Below, piece after piece: positions 6,322 through 11,291 of a stretch of 11,291 nucleotides of DNA. The notes beneath the pieces are model-generated. The model saw only the letters and a program-made list of their open reading frames with translations. It did not search any database and was not told where the DNA came from. The translations under genes and the position numbers were made by a program. The number at the start of each line of letters is the position of its first letter. The first letter of the stretch is position 1. The DNA is from Pseudomonadota bacterium (GTDB lineage Bacteria; Pseudomonadota; Gammaproteobacteria; Xanthomonadales; Rhodanobacteraceae). The stretch spans positions 1-11,291 of the forward strand of contig JAJZGE010000014.1 of assembly GCA_021798675.1 (NCBI GenBank), given 5' to 3'.

Positions 6322-7122
6322 TCAGAATTCCAGCACCGCATCCAGCCCGCGGTGCAGGCCGATCAGGCCCGGCACCTTGCGGATCGCCAGCAGGGCGCCG
6401 TCCACGTAGGGCTTGGCGCTGCCGCCGGCATTGTGGCGGATGCTGAGGGTCTGGTCCGGCAGGCCGAAGAGGGTCTCCGCACCGAGCACGAAACCGGGCA
6501 GGCGCACCGCATGCACCTGGCTGCCGGCCAGGGTGCCGCCGCGCGCCTCACGCAGCCCGCGGGTTTCCTCCAGCGGTACTTCCAGCCGCGGCTGGCGCAC
6601 CCTGCCCATGCGCGTGGCCAGCTCGCGCACGGTGCCGCTGGGCGCGTCCGGCTTGCCGGCATAGGCATAGTCGATGATCTCCCATTGCGGCAGGATCTTC
6701 GCCGCCATCTCGGAGAACTTGATCAGCAGTACCGCGGTGAGCGCGAAGTTGCCGCAGGCAAGCACCCCACGGCCACGCTCGCGCGCCACCAGGTCGATTT
6801 CGGCGTAGTCCCGGTCGCTCAGGCCCGAGGTACCCACCACCACGTGCGCCCCATGGGCCAGCGCGGCGAGGACATTCGCCTTGGCGACATCGGGATGGGT
6901 GTATTCGACGAACACGTCGCACGGCCGCGCCAACGCCTCGGCCGCGCTGGCGAATACCGGCGTTGCCAGCCCGGGGGCGTCCAGCACCTCGCCCAGGCTG
7001 CGGCCGGCGTGACGGCGGGAGACCGCGCTGGAGAGTGCCAGGTCTCCGCTGGCCGCCATGCCGCGTGCCAGTTCCGAACCCGCCCAGCCGGTGGCACCGG
7101 CGAGACATACCTGCAGGGCCAT
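6322..7122 (-). CDS. DapB-family reductase (4-hydroxy-tetrahydrodipicolinate reductase-like), catalytic His missing
   Basis: The 266-residue protein has the two-domain layout of DapB, which reduces hydroxy-tetrahydrodipicolinate in lysine and peptidoglycan synthesis. The nucleotide motif is GATGWAG (9-15). FVEYTHPDVAKANVLAAL (71-88) and VVVGTSGLSD (94-103) match the DapB substrate/NAD(P)H region. The C-terminal domain opens with EIIDYAYAGKPDAPSGT (148-164), where K157 and DAPSGT equal E. coli K163 and its conserved loop. However, the E. coli motif EIIEAHHRHK aligns without gaps, so catalytic H159 is A153, H160 is Y154 and H162 is G156. This argues for a divergent paralogue rather than the main lysine enzyme. 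The ATG at 7122 has GAGGA a few bases upstream on the minus strand. The frame stays open far upstream, over ohrR, but the homology begins here. It is divergent from ohrR. Confidence 0.82.
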   Translation of the reverse strand: MALQVCLAGATGWAGSELARGMAASGDLALSSAVSRRHAGRSLGEVLDAPGLATPVFASAAEALARPCDVFVEYTHPDVAKANVLAALAHGAHVVVGTSGLSDRDYAEIDLVARERGRGVLACGNFALTAVLLIKFSEMAAKILPQWEIIDYAYAGKPDAPSGTVRELATRMGRVRQPRLEVPLEETRGLREARGGTLAGSQVHAVRLPGFVLGAETLFGLPDQTLSIRHNAGGSAKPYVDGALLAIRKVPGLIGLHRGLDAVLEF

Positions 7123-7198
7123 GGCGGATTCCTCGCTCCGGGAAAGGGTGACGCAGCACAACATGGCGCTGGCGCCACGGCAAGTCCATGAGCATCGC

Positions 7199-7227
7199 TT
7201 GCAATTGAGTAGCGCGCTATGTATATT
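7199..7227 (+). promoter_or_regulatory. ohrR promoter: TTGCAA - 17 bp - TATATT
   Basis: A -35 TTGCAA (7199-7204) and a -10 TATATT (7222-7227) are separated by exactly 17 bases, close to a consensus sigma-70 promoter. Counting seven bases past the -10 puts transcription start at 7234, the A of the ohrR ATG, so the transcript would be leaderless. The spacer contains the palindrome TAGCGCGCTA. Confidence 0.75.
7210..7219. promoter_or_regulatory. Putative OhrR operator in the ohrR promoter (TAGCGCGCTA)
   Basis: This perfect 10-base palindrome lies in the spacer between the -35 and -10 boxes of ohrR, where a bound repressor would block polymerase. The same pattern, TAGCNCNCTA, recurs in the ohr promoter at 7726-7735 and differs only at the two central purine positions. 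Assignment to OhrR is inferred from position and this match. Confidence 0.65.
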
Positions 7228-7233
7228 GCCCGC

Positions 7234-7692
7234 ATGAACGCACGCCGCGCCCCTGCCGCCACGCCGCCCCTGCTGCTGGATCAGCAGCTGTGCTTCGCCC
7301 TGTACGCGGCGAACCTGGCGATGGGCAAGGTCTACCGCAAGCTGCTTGCCGAACTCGACCTCACCTATCCGCAGTACCTGGTCATGCTGGTGCTGTGGGA
7401 GCGCGATGGGCTGAGCGTGTCCGAGATCGGCGCCCGCCTGTACCTCGACTCGGCCACCCTCACCCCGTTGCTCAAGCGGCTGGCGGCCAGCGGCCTGCTC
7501 CTGCGCGAGCGCTCGGCCGAGGACGAGCGCCAGGTGGTGATCAGCCTCACCGCCAAGGGCCAATCGCTGAAGAAGCATGCGGGCGCCGTACCGGAAGGCG
7601 TGTTCTGTGCTGCCGGCTGCACGCCGGGCGAACTGCGCGCCTTGAAGCGGGACCTGGAGCGACTGCGCGAGCGCCTGGCCGGGGCAGTTTGA
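7234..7692 (+). CDS. ohrR: Organic hydroperoxide sensor/repressor OhrR (MarR family)
   Basis: OhrR represses ohr and itself until organic peroxides oxidise its reactive cysteine. The 152-residue protein has the OhrR signature LCFALYAANLAMGKVYRKLL (19-38) and LTYPQYLVMLVLWE (43-56). C20 is the sensing Cys, and C125 and C129 are candidate resolving residues. All three are shifted by two from C22, C127 and C131 of Xanthomonas OhrR, so this is a 2-Cys type that should form a disulphide. Y34 and Y45 match the tyrosines that hydrogen-bond the reactive Cys. The winged helix-turn-helix covers about 58-108, with the DER motif of the wing at 97-99. I chose the ATG at 7234, not the in-frame ATG at 7219, because 7219 lies within the promoter, upstream of the predicted transcription start. 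Confidence 0.92.
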   Translation: MNARRAPAATPPLLLDQQLCFALYAANLAMGKVYRKLLAELDLTYPQYLVMLVLWERDGLSVSEIGARLYLDSATLTPLLKRLAASGLLLRERSAEDERQVVISLTAKGQSLKKHAGAVPEGVFCAAGCTPGELRALKRDLERLRERLAGAV

Positions 7693-7710
7693 CGCCGCGG
7701 ACCGAGCATT

Positions 7711-7739
7711 TTCGTACGAACTAAATAGCACACTATTAA
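7711..7739 (+). promoter_or_regulatory. Putative ohr promoter: TTCGTA - 17 bp - TATTAA
   Basis: TTCGTA (7711-7716) and TATTAA (7734-7739) are spaced by 17 bases in an A/T-rich island between ohrR and ohr. The start would be near 7746, giving a leader of about 72 bases. The -35 is part of a perfect palindrome, TTCGTACGAA (7711-7720). The -10 is covered by the OhrR-like operator repeats. Confidence 0.6.
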
Positions 7740-7747
7740 ATAGCACA
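7722..7747. promoter_or_regulatory. Putative OhrR operator in the ohr promoter, with tandem TAAATAGCACA
   Basis: An inverted repeat AATAG-CACA-CTATT (7724-7737) contains TAGCACACTA, the match to the ohrR operator. The 11-base sequence TAAATAGCACA occurs twice, at 7722-7732 and 7737-7747, a 15-base period, so a second half-site lies downstream. The block spans the -10 box and the predicted start of transcription, consistent with direct repression by OhrR. Confidence 0.65.
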
Positions 7748-7762
7748 GCATCGACGAGGCCA

Positions 7763-7799
7763 GCCGGGCCACCCCGATCGATTCCCCACGAGGCCCGGC
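7763..7799 (+). other. Possible hairpin in the ohr leader
   Basis: GCCGGGCC (7763-7770) is perfectly complementary to GGCCCGGC (7792-7799), with a 21-base loop. The motif ACGAGGC occurs three times around it (7754-7760, 7788-7794, 7804-7810). The third copy holds the probable ohr Shine-Dalgarno (GAGG, 7806-7809). The second overlaps the downstream arm of the hairpin. Confidence 0.4.
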
Positions 7800-7817
7800 C
7801 CACACGAGGCAACCATC

Positions 7818-8243
7818 ATGTCCATCGAAAAAGTTCTGTACCGCGCCCACGCCAAGGCCACCGGCGGCCGCGACGGCCACGCCACCTCCTCCGACGGCGT
7901 ACTCGACGTCAGCCTGACCGTGCCGAAGGAACTCGGCGGCAACGGCGCCACCGGCACCAATCCGGAGCAGTTGTTCGCTGCCGGCTATTCGGCCTGCTTC
8001 CTCGGTGCGCTGAAATTCGTCGCCGGCCAGGACAAGCGCGTGCTGCCCGCCGACACCAGCATCGAAGGCACGGTCGGCATCGGCCAGATCCCCACCGGCT
8101 TCGGCATCGAGGTCGAACTGAAGATCCACGTGCCCGGCCTGCCGCGCGAGGAAGTGGAAGCGCTGGTGCAGAAGGCGCACATCGTCTGCCCCTACTCCAA
8201 CGCCACCCGCGGCAACATCGACGTAAAGCTGGTCGTGGCCTGA
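7818..8243 (+). CDS. ohr: Organic hydroperoxide resistance protein Ohr
   Basis: Ohr is a thiol peroxidase that reduces organic (fatty-acid type) hydroperoxides to alcohols in the cytoplasm, using lipoylated proteins as reductant in studied members. The 141-residue sequence is typical of the Ohr/OsmC family. The peroxidatic Cys C60 lies in [17 protein letters not shown] (49-65) and the resolving C124 in [13 protein letters not shown] (121-133). R18 and E50, which form the catalytic triad with C60, are present, so it should be active. The numbering equals that of P. aeruginosa Ohr (C60, C124). The ATG has GAGG eight bases upstream. It follows ohrR by 125 bases with its own promoter and OhrR operator. 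A bidirectional terminator follows. Lipoyl-dependent reduction makes the neighbouring lipoyl-bearing Lpd noteworthy. Confidence 0.95.
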   Translation: MSIEKVLYRAHAKATGGRDGHATSSDGVLDVSLTVPKELGGNGATGTNPEQLFAAGYSACFLGALKFVAGQDKRVLPADTSIEGTVGIGQIPTGFGIEVELKIHVPGLPREEVEALVQKAHIVCPYSNATRGNIDVKLVVA

Positions 8244-8265
8244 CCCGCCTGCCGCGCTCCATGAC

Positions 8266-8293
8266 AAAAAGCCCGGCGCGAGCCGGGCTTTTT
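8266..8293. terminator. Bidirectional intrinsic terminator between ohr and lpdA
   Basis: An A5 run, GCCCGGC (8271-8277), a GCGA tetraloop, GCCGGGC (8282-8288) and a T5 run form a perfect stem with A and T tracts on either side. It works from both strands and lies between the convergent ohr and lpdA stops (8243 and 8310). Confidence 0.92.
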
Positions 8294-8309
8294 GCGGAGG
8301 GCGACGCCT

Positions 8310-10079
8310 TCACTTCTTCTTCGGGATGTACAGATCGGTGATGGTGCTTTCGTAGACCTCGGCCGCCATGCCCACCGATTCACCCAACGTGGGGTGCGGG
8401 TGCACGGTGAGCGCGATGTCGGCCGCTTCCGCGCCCATCTCCACCGCCAGCGCCAGCTCGGAGATCAGCTCGCCCGCGTTCACGCCGACCACGGCGCCGC
8501 CGACGATGCGATGGGTGGCCTCATCGAAGATCAGCTTGGTGAAGCCCTCGGTGCGCGCGATGCCGATGGCGCGGCCCGAGGCCGCCCACGGGAACTTGCC
8601 CACGCCCACCTTGAGGCCCTTCTCCTTCGCCTCGCGCTCGGTGACGCCCACCCAAGCCACTTCCGGGTTGGTATAGGCCACCGACGGAATCACCCGCGCG
8701 TCGAAGTGCGCCTTGTGGCCCGCCGCGACCTCCGCCGCCACGTGCGCCTCGTGCACCGCCTTGTGCGCCAGCATGGGCTGGCCGACGATGTCGCCGATGG
8801 CGAAAACGTGCGGCACGTTGGTGCGCAGCTGCGTGTCGACGTTGATGAAGCCACGCTCGGTCACTGCCACGCCGGCCTTGTCGGCGCCTATCTTGTGGCC
8901 GTTGGGCGAGCGGCCCACCGCCACCAGCACGCGGTCGAACACGCTGGTGTCGGGGATGCTCTCGCCCTCGTACTTGACCTCGATGCCCTTCTTGCCGGCC
9001 TTGGCCTCGGTCACCTTGGTCTTGAGATGGATGCCCTTGAGCTTGCCGCCCAGGCGCTTGGCCAGCGGCTTGACCAGGTCGGCGTCGGCGCCGGGGATGA
9101 TCTGGTCCATGAACTCGACCACGGTCACCTCGCTGCCCAGCGCGGCATACACCGTGGCCATCTCCAGGCCGATAATGCCGCCGCCGACCACCAGCAGCTT
9201 GCCGGGCACATCCTTCAGTTCCAGCGCGCCGGTGGAATCCACCACGCGCGGGTCGTCCCACGGGAACGCGGGCAGCTTCACCGACTGCGAGCCGGCGGCG
9301 ATGATCGCCTGTTCGAAGCGGATGAGCTTGGTGCCTTCGGCCGTCTGGACTTCCATTTCGTGCGGCGACACGAACGTGCCCGTGCCGGTCACCGTGCGTA
9401 CCTTGCGTTGCTTGGCCATGCCGGCCAGGCCCTTGGTCAGCTGGCCCACCACACCGGCCTTGAAGTCGCGCAGCTTGTCGATGTCGAGCTTGGGCTTGCC
9501 GAAGCTGACGCCGTGCGCGGCCATCGCCTCGGCCTCGTCGATCACCGCCGCGGCATGCAGCAGCGCCTTGGAGGGAATGCAGCCGACGTTGAGGCAGACG
9601 CCACCCAGCGTGTCGTAGCGCTCCACCAGCACGGTGTCGAGGCCGAGGTCGGCGGCGCGGAAGGCACCCGAGTAACCGCCGGGGCCGGAGCCGAGCACGA
9701 CGAGCTGGCAGGTGATGTCCGCGCTGCGACCCGACGCGCTGGCCGCCTGCGGTGCCTTCGATTCCGTCTTCGGCGCAGGGGCCGGTGCGGGAGCCGGAGC
9801 CGGCGCGGCCGCAGGTGCAGGCGCGGCCGCAGCGGCACCGTCGGTTTCGAGCAACAGGATCACCGTACCCTCAGATACCTCGTCGCCCAGCTTCACCTTG
9901 AGTTCCTTCACCGTGCCGGCGGCGCTGGACGGCACCTCCATCGTCGCCTTGTCCGACTCCAGCGTGATGAGACTCTGCTCCTTCGCCACCGTGTCGCCGG
10001 GCTTCACCAGCACCTCGATCACCGGCACGTTGTCGTGGCCGCCGATGTCGGGGACCTTGATCTCGATCGTGTTCGCCAT
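8310..10079 (-). CDS. lpdA: Dihydrolipoyl dehydrogenase with N-terminal lipoyl domain (PDH E3)
   Basis: E3 reoxidises the dihydrolipoyl groups of the pyruvate dehydrogenase complex, passing electrons through FAD to NAD+. The 589-residue protein starts with a biotinyl/lipoyl domain (1-80); the lysine to be lipoylated is K44 in [10 protein letters not shown] linker of Ala and Pro (82-103) follows, then the flavoprotein. FAD motif: [17 protein letters not shown] (130-146). Redox disulphide: C162 and C167 in [16 protein letters not shown] motif: [17 protein letters not shown] (299-315). Catalytic pair: H562 and E567 in HPHPTLGE. All key residues are present. Lipoyl-fused E3 is known in PDH operons of several proteobacteria. 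Two ATGs lie six bases apart (10085 and 10079). I favour 10079 because GGAGG is then eight bases away. It follows aceF by 14 bases. Confidence 0.95.
   Translation of the reverse strand: MANTIEIKVPDIGGHDNVPVIEVLVKPGDTVAKEQSLITLESDKATMEVPSSAAGTVKELKVKLGDEVSEGTVILLLETDGAAAAAPAPAAAPAPAPAPAPAPKTESKAPQAASASGRSADITCQLVVLGSGPGGYSGAFRAADLGLDTVLVERYDTLGGVCLNVGCIPSKALLHAAAVIDEAEAMAAHGVSFGKPKLDIDKLRDFKAGVVGQLTKGLAGMAKQRKVRTVTGTGTFVSPHEMEVQTAEGTKLIRFEQAIIAAGSQSVKLPAFPWDDPRVVDSTGALELKDVPGKLLVVGGGIIGLEMATVYAALGSEVTVVEFMDQIIPGADADLVKPLAKRLGGKLKGIHLKTKVTEAKAGKKGIEVKYEGESIPDTSVFDRVLVAVGRSPNGHKIGADKAGVAVTERGFINVDTQLRTNVPHVFAIGDIVGQPMLAHKAVHEAHVAAEVAAGHKAHFDARVIPSVAYTNPEVAWVGVTEREAKEKGLKVGVGKFPWAASGRAIGIARTEGFTKLIFDEATHRIVGGAVVGVNAGELISELALAVEMGAEAADIALTVHPHPTLGESVGMAAEVYESTITDLYIPKKK
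9802..9832. repeat. Tandem 13-base repeat in the lpdA Ala-Pro linker
   Basis: GGCGCGGCCGCAG occurs at 9802-9814 and 9820-9832, an 18-base (six-codon) period. It codes for the alternating Ala/Pro flexible arm between the lipoyl and FAD domains of Lpd. Such linkers swing the lipoyl group, and repeat-length variation between strains is plausible. GC-rich slippage could add or remove whole codon units. Confidence 0.6.
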
Positions 10080-10093
10080 GGTCATGCCCTCCG

Positions 10094-11291
10094 TCACAGC
10101 AACAGCCGGCGGATATCGCCGAGCTGCCTGGCGACGAAGGCGGCGAAGCGCGCGGCGAGCGCGCCGTCGATCACCCGGTGGTCGTAGGACAGCGACAGCG
10201 GCAGGATCAGCCGCGGCGCGAACTCCTTGCCGTTCCACACCGGCTTCATCGCCGCTTTGGAGACACCGAGGATGGCCACTTCAGGCGCGTTGACGATGGG
10301 CGTAAACGACGTGCCGCCGATGCCGCCCAGCGAGGAGATCGAGAAGCAGCCTCCGGACATGTCGTTCGGGCCGAGCTTCTTGTCGCGCGCCTTCTTGGAG
10401 ATCTCGCCCAGCTCGCGGGCCAGGTCGAGCAGACCCTTCTTGTCCACGTCACGGATCACCGGCACCACCAGGCCGTCGGGCGTGTCCACCGCGATGCCGA
10501 CGTGGAAGTACTTCTTGAGGATCAGCTTCTCGCCGGTCTCGTCCAGCGAGGCGTTGAACTGCGGGTATTCCTTCAGCGCCGCCACCACCGCCTTCATCTG
10601 GAACACCAGCGGGGTGACCTTGAGGTCCTTGTTTTCCTCGCCGAGCTTCTTGCGGAACGCCTCCAGCTCGGTGATGTCGGCGTCCTCGTGCTGGGTGACG
10701 TGCGGGATCATCGCCCAGTTGCGCGCGAGGTTGGCGCCGGAGATCTTCTGGATGCGCGAGAGCGGCTTCTCCTCGACCGGACCGAACTTGCTGAAGTCCA
10801 CCTTGGGCCACGGCAGCAGGTTCAGTCCGCCGCCGGCCGCCACCGGCGCGCCGGTGACCGGTCGGGCGCCCGAGGCCAGCGCGTGCTTGACGTAGGCGCT
10901 GATGTCCTCGCGCACGATGCGGCCGCCGCGTGCGCTGCCCTTCACCTGGTGGATGTCCACGCCCAGCTCGCGCGCGAAGGCGCGCACCGCCGGGCTGGCG
11001 TAGGGCGCGTCGCCCGGCATCACGATGTTGGCGTCGAACGGCGGGCGCACCTGCGGCGGCACGTCGCCCTCAGGCGCATTGCCGGGCAGCACACTGCGGC
11101 CACCCTGCGGCGCAGGCTTCTCTTCCGCCTTCGGCGCCGGGGCGGGGGCGGGCGCCGCTGCGGCCGGCGCCGGCGCGGCGCCGCCTTCGGCCTCGATCAG
11201 CGCGATCAGCGCGCCTTCGGATACTTCGTCGCCCAGCTTCAGCTTCATTTCCTTCACCACGCCGGCGAACGGCGCGGGCACTTCCATGGTG
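10094..11291 (-). CDS. aceF: Pyruvate dehydrogenase E2, dihydrolipoyllysine-residue acetyltransferase (partial, C-terminal 399 aa)
   Basis: The gene enters from the right edge, so its 5' end is missing. The visible protein begins inside a lipoyl domain just after the lipoylated Lys, at the TMEVP step; the ATG at 11287 is internal and is not a start. Counting from that Met: end of the lipoyl domain (to about 35), Ala/Pro linker (37-60), peripheral-subunit binding domain (about 96-137, [15 protein letters not shown] to ISAYVKHAL), second linker, then the acetyltransferase domain (about 165-397). The catalytic motif is [10 protein letters not shown] with H370 and D374. The domain moves acetyl groups from lipoyl arms to CoA and forms the complex core. 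Its linker and lipoyl end closely resemble those of Lpd. aceE is expected upstream, outside the window. Confidence 0.94.
   Translation of the reverse strand, partial: TMEVPAPFAGVVKEMKLKLGDEVSEGALIALIEAEGGAAPAPAAAAPAPAPAPKAEEKPAPQGGRSVLPGNAPEGDVPPQVRPPFDANIVMPGDAPYASPAVRAFARELGVDIHQVKGSARGGRIVREDISAYVKHALASGARPVTGAPVAAGGGLNLLPWPKVDFSKFGPVEEKPLSRIQKISGANLARNWAMIPHVTQHEDADITELEAFRKKLGEENKDLKVTPLVFQMKAVVAALKEYPQFNASLDETGEKLILKKYFHVGIAVDTPDGLVVPVIRDVDKKGLLDLARELGEISKKARDKKLGPNDMSGGCFSISSLGGIGGTSFTPIVNAPEVAILGVSKAAMKPVWNGKEFAPRLILPLSLSYDHRVIDGALAARFAAFVARQLGDIRRLLL

Noticed and set aside
7219..7233. Upstream ATG (7219) as the start of ohrR
   Set aside because: It overlaps the operator palindrome and lies between the -35 and -10 boxes, ahead of the predicted transcription start.
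7123..7812. N-terminal extension of the DapB-like frame across ohrR on the minus strand
   Set aside because: The frame is open only by GC bias; DapB homology and a Shine-Dalgarno place the start at 7122, and ohrR is secure on the plus strand.
9775..9838. GC-rich tandem repeats as a CRISPR-like or mobile element
   Set aside because: They are in frame, code for the Ala/Pro linker of Lpd and have no spacers.
8292..10187. Plus-strand open frame of 631 codons antisense to lpdA
   Set aside because: His/Arg/Ala-rich translation typical of an antisense frame; lpdA has all catalytic motifs on the other strand.
11285..11287. ATG at 11287 as the aceF start codon
   Set aside because: It is the internal Met of the lipoyl motif TMEVP; the domain's first half must lie beyond the window.

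Overview
The window is high-GC, densely packed chromosomal DNA from a gammaproteobacterium. It most resembles Xanthomonadales, probably the Rhodanobacteraceae/Dyella side. The reasons are a dihydrolipoyl dehydrogenase that carries its own lipoyl domain next to the pyruvate dehydrogenase E2 gene, an OhrR whose three cysteines keep the spacing of the Xanthomonas 2-Cys OhrR, and the GC-rich codon use. The taxon is an inference from sequence style, not a search result. I see no tRNA, rRNA, insertion sequence, integrase or CRISPR array.

Layout. (1) 1-526, minus: the N-terminal 175 residues of an AIF/ferredoxin-reductase-like FAD enzyme, cut by the left edge. (2) A 121-bp divergent region holds an unusual triple alternating inverted repeat. 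(3) 648-2662, plus: rmuC, then a small FUSC-type membrane protein coupled by an ATGA overlap. (4) 2712-3643, plus: folE with its own promoter, followed by a secreted EF-hand protein that overlaps it by one base (TGATG). (5) 3715-5507, plus: a Tet-like MFS exporter coupled by ATGA to a DUF1993 protein, then a strong hairpin. (6) 5623-6318, plus: an uncharacterised single-pass membrane protein. (7) 6322-7122, minus: a DapB-family reductase that lacks the usual catalytic histidine. (8) 7234-8243, plus: the ohrR-ohr organic peroxide module. (9) A bidirectional terminator. (10) 8310-11291, minus: lpdA and the 3' part of aceF, the distal end of a pyruvate dehydrogenase operon.

How the genes work together. 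The best-defined unit is ohrR/ohr. Both promoters contain variants of one palindrome, TAGCNCNCTA: inside the -35/-10 spacer of ohrR and across the -10 of ohr. This fits a peroxide-sensing repressor that controls itself and the peroxidase. The ohrR promoter predicts a leaderless mRNA starting at the A of its ATG. The DapB-like gene is divergent from ohrR and shares the same 111-bp gap. aceF and lpdA encode E2 and E3 of the pyruvate dehydrogenase complex. The remaining genes (rmuC, folE, MFS, DUF1993) are housekeeping or accessory genes in two-gene coupled units.

I do not see a large undescribed system. The points most worth a second look are the DapB paralogue without catalytic histidines beside a redox regulator, the OhrR operator architecture, the 11-bp-phased TGCGAC repeats before rmuC, and the uncharacterised membrane protein.
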